From assembly GCA_018240595.1 (NCBI GenBank), contig JAFEFL010000035.1, forward strand, positions 1 to 64,000: 64,000 nt of DNA. Direction: 5' to 3'. The notes under the pieces were generated by a model. It was not told the origin of the DNA. It worked only from the letters and a program-made list of their open reading frames with translations, and searched no databases. This DNA is from Pseudomonadota bacterium (GTDB lineage Bacteria > Pseudomonadota > Alphaproteobacteria > Rhizobiales > Xanthobacteraceae). The position numbers were made by a program, and so were the translations under genes. Positions 57,873-64,000 of this stretch are shown here, in pieces (position 1 is the stretch's first letter; the number at the start of each line of letters is the position of its first letter).

Positions 57873-60800
57873 CAATCCTTGCCTTCGAGCTGCTGCTTGA
57901 GCGCGGCAAGTTTGGCAAAGGGCGAATTCGGGTCCGGCGCCTTGTCGCGTCCGCCCGAGCCGCCGGCGGGGCGCGCAAAATACTTGTCGCGATCGGCCCG
58001 ATCGACCTGATCGCGCTCGCGGCGGCGCGGCGGCCGTGGCCCCCGGTTTTCGCCCGACCCCGCCTGATCGCGCTTGCCGAACGGCTTGTTGAAGCCTTTA
58101 GCCTGACGCTCCATCCGCTCGCGCCGTTCATTGCGCTCGGGCCGCTCCGGACGGTCGCCGCGACGCTCGTGACGCGGCGCGCCATCGCCAGCGGGCTGGG
58201 CGGCATCGGCAGGTGCCGCAGCCGCGCCGTCGGCGACTGCCTGCTGCGGACGCTGGCCGCGACGAGAACGATGGTGATGCGGACGGCGTTCGCCGCCATG
58301 GCCGCCGGGCCGCCAGACCTCGATCAATTCGGGCTCGGCCTTCTGGTCGCCTGCGGCAGCTTCAGACGCGGCGGCAGCCTCCGGCACAGCGACCGAGCCG
58401 TCGCCGGCAACCGGGGCGGACGCCTCGACAGCTTCGGCCAAGCCGCTGACTTCGCCGCCCACCTCCGGCACGCCTGCCGAAACCGGGGCGTCGCTGACGC
58501 TCTCGGTGGCGGGGATGAGATCGGCCTGCGGCAGTAGCGCAATCGACGATGCCGCTTCGGCGGGCATCGTCTCGACAGGGGCGTCGATCGGCTGTTCGGC
58601 ACCGGTGTCCGCGGGCACTGCTTCTGTCGCTGCATCCAGCGCGACCGCTGCTTCGGCATTCGCCTCCGGCGCCGCTTCCACCGGCTTTTCAATGAGCTTC
58701 GGCTTGCGATCCATGCGATAGCCGAGCGAGCGCAGGATCGAAGCGAAGTCTTCGCCCGAAGCGCCGGTCAGCGACGTCATGGCGCCGGTGACCGTGAAGC
58801 TGCGGCCGTCGAATGCGCCGTCCGGCTTCGGCGTCACGCCCTCGCGCCAGGCAAGCGCCGGACGAATGAGATCCGCGAGCCGTTCGAGAATATCCACCCG
58901 CACCGCGCGTTCGCCGCAGATGCGATAACCCGACATCCGGTACAGCGCCTTGGGCGTGTCCTTGTCGACCGGGATCGACGTGCGGCCGGAGGCGGCGAGA
59001 TGCAGCAGCTCGGTGACGCCGTGCGCGTCCGGACCTTCGTGCTTGAGGGCATGGAGCTGCGTCGCCAGCGCGCGCGGCGCCGGCTTGAGCAGCGCCGGCA
59101 GATAGATGTGATAGGCGCCGAAGCGCACGCCATATTTGCGCAAGGTGGCGCGCGTGGGCTGATCGAGGCCCTTCACTTCGTCCGCCACCTTCTGGCGCTC
59201 GAGCACGCCGAGCGCCTCGACGATCTGGAAAGCGACACCACGTCCCATACCGGTGATGTCTTCCGCCGCCGACAGCGAGAACAGCGGCGCCAGCAGTTTC
59301 TCGATGTGGTTCTTGAGCCAAAGATCGAGACGGTTCTGCACCAGCTCGCGCGCCGGGCCGGTGAGGTGCTCATCGGCGACGATGCGCACGCGCGGCCGCA
59401 ACGTGTCGTCGCCGGCCACGAGCTTGCCGACCAGTTCACCGGTCCAGCGGACGACGCCATCATTGGCGAGAACGATCTGATCGCTCGAGGCCTGCGACAG
59501 CTTGGTGGCGCGCGCTTCGATTTCGCCGGCCAGCACCTTTTGAGCGGCGGCGTTGAGCGCCTTGGCTTCCGAGCCGGCGGCGGAAGCGTCGGGTGCGAAC
59601 ATGAAGCCGTCGAGCCGGCCGATGACATGGCCCTCCACGGTGACGTCGCCGGTTTTTCCGATTTGTGTTTCGAGCATCGTGTTCTCTCGCAGCCTCCGCA
59701 TCAGGACGCTGGTGCGGCGGTCCACGAAGCGTTCAGCCAGACGCTCGTGCAACGCGTCCGACAATTTGTCTTCGATCGTGCGGGCGACACCTTGCCAGTG
59801 ATCTGGGTCGGCAAGCCAATCCGGGCGGTTGGCAACGTAAGTCCAAGTCCTGACATGCGCGATCCGGTTGGAGAGGGTGTCGATGTCGCCGTCGGTCCGG
59901 TCGGCCTGAGCGAGCTGACGGGCGAACCAATCTGTAGGGATGTTACCCTCTCGCAGCAAGAATCCATAGAGGGTGACGACCAATTCGGCATGGGTCGCCG
60001 GTGCGATCTTGCGATAGTCCGGGACCTGACACGCATCCCAAAGGCGCTCGATCGCGGCCGCGCCGGTGGCGAGCGCCTTCACATCATCGTCACGCGCGGC
60101 ATGCTCGAGGACCAGAATGTCCTCGCCCGTCGGCGCCCGGGTCAGGCCTTGTTCCTGCGGCGGCATGGCGAGCGAGGCCTGCAGCGCCCCCAGGGACGTG
60201 AAATCGATCGCGGAATTGCGCCACTGCAACATCCGCACCGGCTCGAAGGTGTGGCTTTCCAGCGCATGCACCAGTTCCTGGTCGAACGGATCGCAGCGCC
60301 CGGTGGTGCCGAAAGTGCCGTCGCGGGTGGCGCGCCCGGCGCGGCCGGCGATCTGGCCGAGTTCGGCGGGATTGAGTTTGCGGAACTGGTAACCGTCGAA
60401 TTTACGATCCGAGGCAAATGCGACGTGATCGACGTCAAGATTGAGCCCCATGCCGATCGCGTCGGTGGCGACCAGGTAATCCACGTCGCCCGATTGGTAC
60501 ATCGCCACTTGCGCGTTGCGCGTGCGCGGACTGAGCGCGCCGAGCACAACCGCAGCGCCACCGCGCTGGCGGCGGATCAATTCGGCGATGGCGTAAACTT
60601 CGGCCGCGGAAAAGGCGACGATAGCGGAGCGCGACGGCAATCGCGTGATCTTTTTCTCACCCGCGTAAGTGAGCATCGACAGGCGCGGCCGCGACACGAT
60701 ATTGGCGCCGGGCAGCAGCTTTTCGACGATGCCGCGCATGGTGGCGGCGCCGAGGATCAGTGTTTCCTCGCGCCCGCGCATGTTGAGCATGCGATCGGTG

Positions 60801-61162
60801 AAGACGTGGCCGCGCTCGAAATCGGCCCCGAGTTGGATTTCGTCGACGGCGAGAAAGGCGACGTCGAGATCGCGCGGCATCGCCTCGACGGTCGAGACCC
60901 AGTAGCGCGCATGCGGCGGCTTGATCTTTTCTTCGCCGGTGACGAGCGCGACATTCGCCTCGCCGGCCCGTGCGACGATCTTGTTGTAGACCTCGCGGGC
61001 GAGCAGCCGCAGCGGCAGGCCGATCACGCCAGAGGAATGCGCCAGCATGCGCTCGATGGCGAGGTGGGTCTTGCCGGTATTGGTGGGGCCGAGCACGGCG
61101 GTCACGCCGGCGCCGCGGACACGCGACTGGCGTTGGCCCTGCGGAGAGAAGGAAATCGTCAT
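57872..61162 (-). CDS. SUV3-type DExH RNA helicase with a long basic, low-complexity tail
   Basis: About 1096 residues. N-terminal helicase with Walker A in GPTNTGKTH (25-33), motif II DEIQ (107-110), and VATDAIGMGLNLDVDH plus GQIAGRAGRA (motif VI) as in mitochondrial SUV3. A helical C-terminal region follows to about 850. Residues about 850-1095 are Ala/Glu-rich then Arg/Gly/His-rich (for example GGHGGERRPHHHRSRRG) and likely bind RNA. Start at 61162 (MTISFSPQ) has GGAG upstream. First gene of the helicase-S4-fdxA-carD cluster; probably an RNA-decay or ribosome-linked helicase. Confidence 0.88.
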   Translation of the reverse strand: MTISFSPQGQRQSRVRGAGVTAVLGPTNTGKTHLAIERMLAHSSGVIGLPLRLLAREVYNKIVARAGEANVALVTGEEKIKPPHARYWVSTVEAMPRDLDVAFLAVDEIQLGADFERGHVFTDRMLNMRGREETLILGAATMRGIVEKLLPGANIVSRPRLSMLTYAGEKKITRLPSRSAIVAFSAAEVYAIAELIRRQRGGAAVVLGALSPRTRNAQVAMYQSGDVDYLVATDAIGMGLNLDVDHVAFASDRKFDGYQFRKLNPAELGQIAGRAGRATRDGTFGTTGRCDPFDQELVHALESHTFEPVRMLQWRNSAIDFTSLGALQASLAMPPQEQGLTRAPTGEDILVLEHAARDDDVKALATGAAAIERLWDACQVPDYRKIAPATHAELVVTLYGFLLREGNIPTDWFARQLAQADRTDGDIDTLSNRIAHVRTWTYVANRPDWLADPDHWQGVARTIEDKLSDALHERLAERFVDRRTSVLMRRLRENTMLETQIGKTGDVTVEGHVIGRLDGFMFAPDASAAGSEAKALNAAAQKVLAGEIEARATKLSQASSDQIVLANDGVVRWTGELVGKLVAGDDTLRPRVRIVADEHLTGPARELVQNRLDLWLKNHIEKLLAPLFSLSAAEDITGMGRGVAFQIVEALGVLERQKVADEVKGLDQPTRATLRKYGVRFGAYHIYLPALLKPAPRALATQLHALKHEGPDAHGVTELLHLAASGRTSIPVDKDTPKALYRMSGYRICGERAVRVDILERLADLIRPALAWREGVTPKPDGAFDGRSFTVTGAMTSLTGASGEDFASILRSLGYRMDRKPKLIEKPVEAAPEANAEAAVALDAATEAVPADTGAEQPIDAPVETMPAEAASSIALLPQADLIPATESVSDAPVSAGVPEVGGEVSGLAEAVEASAPVAGDGSVAVPEAAAASEAAAGDQKAEPELIEVWRPGGHGGERRPHHHRSRRGQRPQQAVADGAAAAPADAAQPAGDGAPRHERRGDRPERPERNERRERMERQAKGFNKPFGKRDQAGSGENRGPRPPRRRERDQVDRADRDKYFARPAGGSGGRDKAPDPNSPFAKLAALKQQLEGKD

Positions 61163-61289
61163 TACGCTCCAGACGCGGCACCGCCTCGCGCTAGGCCAGG
61201 CCGCAAAGCTCATCTATCACATTGCGCCGTTCTGCCAGCCCTAAACCGGCCTTCGGAACGGCGGCGTGTTAATCATTGGAACGGCGCCC

Positions 61290-61350
61290 GAACGAAGCGC
61301 GTCCGAATCGCTGATCACTGGCGAATGCGGCTTCGTTCACGGCGATATCT
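61290..61350 (+). repeat. duplicated stem-loop element, copy 1
   Basis: GAACGAAGC (61290-61298) pairs perfectly with GCTTCGTTC (61330-61338) around a 31-base loop, followed by ACGGCGATATCT. It is matched gap-free by copy 2 at 61535. A short frame (GTG 61266 to TAG 61370, 34 codons) encodes GFVHGDI across it. Confidence 0.6.
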
Positions 61351-61534
61351 CGTCGGCGGTTACGGGATAGCCACTACATAGGGTTCCGCACGACTGCCGG
61401 CCACCGCAAAAACGGCGCCAATTTCTTAATTTTTATCGCTCCGCTGTCCCGTTTTCGTGACGGCCACGCCGCGACGGGTTTGTCTCAAATTGCGACGCGT
61501 GCCGCGAGGCATTTTAAGTTCCGGAACGAGTCTG

Positions 61535-61595
61535 GAACGAAGCGGGGGCGAATCAGTGACTCGGGGCAACTTCGGATTCGTTCACGGCGATATCT
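61535..61595 (+). repeat. duplicated stem-loop element, copy 2
   Basis: GAACGAA (61535-61541) pairs with TTCGTTC (61577-61583), with the same 33-base distance as copy 1. TTCGTTCACGGCGATATCT (61577-61595) is identical over 19 bases to 61332-61350, and the loop shares 19 of 33 bases. An 88-residue frame (61457-61723) encodes GFVHGDI here too, but it looks unlike a normal protein. Confidence 0.6.
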
Positions 61596-61719
61596 GGGAC
61601 GATTACCGGAGAGTCCCACCAGATCGGGTATTCCGCATCGGATTCATTGAGCTTTTTCGGCCGTCAGAAATTAACGCCTTGGCGGACTCGCATGACGCGA
61701 AGAGTCAAGGCGGAATCGT

Positions 61720-62679
61720 CTAAGGCGTTTTCGCTTCGGACGCTGCGGCTTTCGCCGCCTTTTCAGGCGGCTTGATGGAGGCCTTCACGGTGTCCGGCGC
61801 CTTCGGCGCCGTCGTCGCCGTCGTCACGAACTCCGTCGCCTGCAGGATGGCGCGGCCGATCGGCGTCGGCCCCTCGGCGCGGAACGGCACCAGCACCCGC
61901 GTGCCGGCGATCGGCACCAGCCAGATTTCCATGTCGCGCTGCTCGGACAGATATTTGATGGCGGCGCGGGTGGGAATATAGCCCGCCACCGGCGTGAAAT
62001 TCACCGCGCAGACCACCGCCGGCCCGGCATAGCCCTTGTCGGCCTTGACCTGATCGGTGCGCTTGTAGGACAGGCGCAAATCGTAGCGCAGCCGGCCGTC
62101 GAACACGGCGAGGGTGCGGGCGCAGGCTTCCGGCGTCATGAGGTCGCCGTGGCCCGGCATGCGGATCAGGGTCGCCGTCATCGGATCGAGCACGCCGCGT
62201 TTCGACGCCTCGGTGACCGGCACGCGCTCGGCTTCGGTCTCCGCCGGCGGATCGAGCTTGAGCTCGCGCACCGCGCCGGCATCGACTTTCAGGCTGATTT
62301 CATCGGCCTTTTTGTAGGAATGGATGCTGGCGGTGTAGCTCGACAGCACCGGTTTGCCGGCCTGCACGGTGCCGTGAGTGATGGTCTGGCCATAGCCGCC
62401 GGTGAAGGCGCGCATCAGCCCGGTGGTGGCGCCGGTCGCGGTCGCCGAATAATTGGCCTCATCGACGGTGATCAGCCAGGAGCCTTCGCCGATCGGCAGG
62501 CCGGCCAAAGTCGCGACATAGCGGGCGTCGAGCCGCGCCTGGGCCACCGCCGGGCCGGCGAGCGTCAGCCCGGCGAGGACGGCGCCCGCGGCCGCCAGAC
62601 CGATCCGTCGCAACTGCCGATATGTCCGCACGGGACCCTGCTCCTGCACCAGTGGCGCGGGCCTGTGGTCGGCCCGCAT
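61720..62679 (-). CDS. DUF3108-family exported protein
   Basis: Up to 319 residues. A hydrophobic leader (AAAGAVLAGLTLAGPAVAQA) is followed by the family opening ARLDARYVATLAGLPIGEGSWLITVDEANYSATATG and a beta-rich body with YTASIHSYKKADEISLKV. The C-terminal tail is Lys/Ala/Pro-rich. DUF3108 proteins are periplasmic and of unknown role. The start is uncertain: ATG 62679 has no ribosome site, while GTG 62631 (VRTYRQL) has GGAG upstream and puts the signal peptide at the N-terminus. Confidence 0.75.
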   Translation of the reverse strand: MRADHRPAPLVQEQGPVRTYRQLRRIGLAAAGAVLAGLTLAGPAVAQARLDARYVATLAGLPIGEGSWLITVDEANYSATATGATTGLMRAFTGGYGQTITHGTVQAGKPVLSSYTASIHSYKKADEISLKVDAGAVRELKLDPPAETEAERVPVTEASKRGVLDPMTATLIRMPGHGDLMTPEACARTLAVFDGRLRYDLRLSYKRTDQVKADKGYAGPAVVCAVNFTPVAGYIPTRAAIKYLSEQRDMEIWLVPIAGTRVLVPFRAEGPTPIGRAILQATEFVTTATTAPKAPDTVKASIKPPEKAAKAAASEAKTP

Positions 62680-62777
62680 TGCGCCAATTCTTTGATGCGT
62701 TGCTTGACCCGGTTAATCTAGGCCAAAGCCGCCCGAAAAAGCCTGAATTCCGGCTCAAATCGAGGCCAATCCCCAAC

Positions 62778-62806
62778 TTGACGCCAAAGCCCGCGATCTC
62801 TATACG
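62778..62806 (+). promoter_or_regulatory. sigma-70 promoter of the L28 gene
   Basis: TTGACG (62778-62783) and TATACG (62801-62806) with a 17-base spacer, about 120 bases before the ATG. Very good match to the alphaproteobacterial housekeeping consensus and correctly placed for a highly expressed ribosomal gene. Confidence 0.7.
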
Positions 62807-62924
62807 TCCCCGGTCCAAGCCCCTCATCGCTGGAAACGGACTTGCGCAAGCCTAAGCGCTTGTCGGGGCGACAACTTTTCTCGCGGCGCCGGAAAGGCGA
62901 CGTGCCATACGAAGGATAAGTGCC

Positions 62925-63221
62925 ATGTCCTGGCGTTGCGATCTGACCGGTAAGAAGCCGCTCGTCGGCCACAAAGTGAGCCATTCGAACATCAAGACCA
63001 AGCGCCGGTTCATGCCGAACCTGCAGAGCGTCTCGCTGACGTCCGAGATCCTCGGCCGCACCGTGCGCGCCCGCATCTCGACCAACGCGCTGCGCACGGT
63101 CGATCATCGTGGCGGCCTCGACGCCTTCCTGCTCAAGGCCAAGGACACCGATCTCGCGCCGAAGATGCTCGAGCTGAAGCGCCAGATCGTGAAGAAGTCG
63201 GCGGTCGCGAAAGCGAGCTGA
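62925..63221 (+). CDS. rpmB: 50S ribosomal protein L28
   Basis: A 98-residue L28: starts [32 protein letters not shown], with [25 protein letters not shown], the extended alphaproteobacterial form. It is a structural protein of the large subunit. Trp3 in place of the usual Arg is a small oddity. Followed by a terminator, so it is monocistronic. Confidence 0.96.
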   Translation: MSWRCDLTGKKPLVGHKVSHSNIKTKRRFMPNLQSVSLTSEILGRTVRARISTNALRTVDHRGGLDAFLLKAKDTDLAPKMLELKRQIVKKSAVAKAS

Positions 63222-63250
63222 GTTTCTTAAGACCACCCGAGATTTGAAAG

Positions 63251-63275
63251 CGCCGCCCGAAAGGGCGGCGTTTTT
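63251..63275 (+). terminator. rho-independent terminator of rpmB
   Basis: CGCCGCCC (63251-63258) pairs with GGGCGGCG (63263-63270), loop GAAA, followed by TTTTT and then GTTT. Confidence 0.92.
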
Positions 63276-63309
63276 GTTTGCTGCAGGCGTAGTTTTTCGC
63301 TCCGGGAGA

Positions 63310-63340
63310 TTCTGAAGAACATTTCAGAATAACTTCAGAA
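63310..63340 (+). promoter_or_regulatory. cluster of TTCAGAA/TTCTGAA boxes
   Basis: TTCTGAA (63310-63316), TTCAGAA (63323-63329) and TTCAGAA (63334-63340): one inverted and two direct copies spaced 13 and 11 bases, close to one helical turn. They lie about 110-140 bases upstream of the autotransporter-like gene. A palindrome GTCCT-TC-AGGAC follows at 63352-63363. Plausible regulator sites. Confidence 0.45.
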
Positions 63341-63447
63341 CGTCGCTACCGGTCCTTCAGGACATCCGCGACGCGACCGTGGGATGACGCTCTCAGCGCG
63401 CGCTTATAGCCGGCCGCCGGCCGCCGCAGGCGCTCGGGAGACGAGGC

Positions 63448-64000
63448 GTGGCATCTGGATTCGTGAGGCGCCGGTTCGGGAAACCCGACCGGCTGCGGGC
63501 TGCCCTGCTGGCGTCGTCCGCGCTCGCCGCAGCCTCGCTGCTCCCGCTGGCCGGGCAGGCCCAAGCCCAGGACGCGACCTGGCTCGCCAATCCGGGTTCC
63601 GGCGATTTCAACACCGGGAGCAACTGGGACACCAGCAGCGTGCCGACCGGCACCGCGTATTTCGACGCGACGAGCACCTCCGGCCTGACGGTCCTGAGCA
63701 ACACGTCTATCGGCGGCTGGACGTTCAATGCGGGCGCTTCTGCCTACAGCATTACCAACAATTTTACGCTCGCGTTCACCGGCGCCGGCATTGCCGTTAA
63801 CGGCGGAAGCGTCACCATCAACAACAACAGCGGTCTCTCTTTCTCTAACGGCAGCACGGCGGGCGAAGCCACCATCGACAACCGCTGGAACCTGAACTTC
63901 TACGACAGCAGCTCAGCCGGCAGCGCCACCATCGTCAATAGCAGTAGTTTGTTTTCTACGCTGACCTTCAACAACAACAGCACGGCAGGCAGCGCATCGA
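63448..64000 (+). CDS. autotransporter-like surface protein, N-terminal part (runs off the right edge)
   Basis: 184 codons are visible. A long, basic extended signal (FVRRRFGKPDRLRAALLASSALAAASLLPLAGQAQA, cut near 40) is followed by DATWLANPGSGDFNTGSNWDTSSVPTGTAYFD, the opening of many autotransporter-associated beta-strand proteins. From about 120 the chain becomes Asn/Ser/Gly/Thr-rich with imperfect units around S-T/S-A-G-x-A-T-I spaced 19 and 23 residues, typical of a beta-helix passenger. The beta-barrel domain would lie beyond the window. GTG 63448 with GAGG nearby is the preferred start. Confidence 0.75.
   Translation, partial: MASGFVRRRFGKPDRLRAALLASSALAAASLLPLAGQAQAQDATWLANPGSGDFNTGSNWDTSSVPTGTAYFDATSTSGLTVLSNTSIGGWTFNAGASAYSITNNFTLAFTGAGIAVNGGSVTINNNSGLSFSNGSTAGEATIDNRWNLNFYDSSSAGSATIVNSSSLFSTLTFNNNSTAGSAS

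Larger units (their letters stand above)
61163..61719. other. gene-free intergenic region holding the duplicated element
   Basis: 557 bases between the helicase cluster and the DUF3108 gene. Apart from the two related stem-loops I see no terminator, tRNA or convincing gene. The region around 61420-61440 is locally AT-rich (CAATTTCTTAATTTTTATC) and could hold a promoter. Confidence 0.5.

Noticed and set aside
61457..61723. 88-residue open frame containing GFVHGDI
   Set aside because: No ribosome site and unusual composition; kept only as part of the duplicated-element finding.

Overview
This 64 kb window is high-GC chromosomal DNA, densely packed with genes on both strands, and reads like an alphaproteobacterium of the Hyphomicrobiales (Rhizobiales), most likely near Bradyrhizobium or the Xanthobacteraceae. 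The assignment rests on protein style (CarD, 7Fe ferredoxin, L28, an extra IF-1), on the wealth of ABC/TRAP uptake and oxidative catabolism genes, and on short palindromic intergenic repeats. It is inference, since no 16S gene is present. No prophage, transposase or CRISPR array was seen.

Layout. 1-0.45 kb: a strong minus-strand promoter drives a highly structured leader that leaves the window on the left. 0.5-12.1 kb: an M24 peptidase-fold protein, a DUF559 nuclease cassette framed by inverted palindromic repeats, a chemotaxis receptor, a candidate small RNA, a COG4315 secreted protein, a 3-hydroxyisobutyrate dehydrogenase-like enzyme, an orphan CoxL-type molybdoprotein, and a CoA-transferase / enoyl-CoA hydratase / aldehyde dehydrogenase operon. 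12.4-15.9 kb: RhlE helicase, a second IF-1, and an S10 carboxypeptidase. 16.0-28.3 kb: a purine-to-allantoin module with urate hydroxylase PuuD, a UraD-UraH fusion, a four-gene nucleobase/nucleoside-type ABC importer behind a candidate sigma-54 promoter, an 8-oxoguanine deaminase-like enzyme, and a two-gene xanthine dehydrogenase whose 2Fe-2S and molybdenum parts are fused. This set can take oxidised purines to urate and on to allantoin as a nitrogen source.

28.4-35.2 kb: a tight three-gene operon (transglutaminase-DUF2126, circularly permuted ATP-grasp plus alpha-E, second transglutaminase), a known gene association whose product and substrate are not established. 35.2-41.5 kb: a dihydroorotate dehydrogenase-like protein, a D-threonine-aldolase-family PLP enzyme, tRNA-Arg(CCU), a NitT/TauT-type ABC importer, and an M19 dipeptidase. 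41.7-47.2 kb: a GntR/FCD regulator, a complete TRAP importer and an IlvD/Edd dehydratase, likely a sugar-acid uptake and catabolism unit.

47.3-56 kb: an SNase-like protein, an M48-LysM lipoprotein protease, an extradiol dioxygenase, a DUF2066 protein, and a 2-aminoethylphosphonate-type ABC importer. 56-61.2 kb: a housekeeping minus-strand cluster of SUV3-type helicase, S4 protein, FdxA and CarD. 61.2-61.7 kb: a gene-free stretch with a duplicated stem-loop element. 61.7-64 kb: a DUF3108 protein, ribosomal protein L28, and the start of a repeat-rich autotransporter-like protein that runs off the right edge.

The observations I would check first are the DUF559 repeat cassette, the duplicated hairpins at 61.3-61.6 kb, the orphan terminator/small RNA at 4.2-4.3 kb, the ATP-grasp/transglutaminase operon, and the sigma-54 signal before the purine importer.
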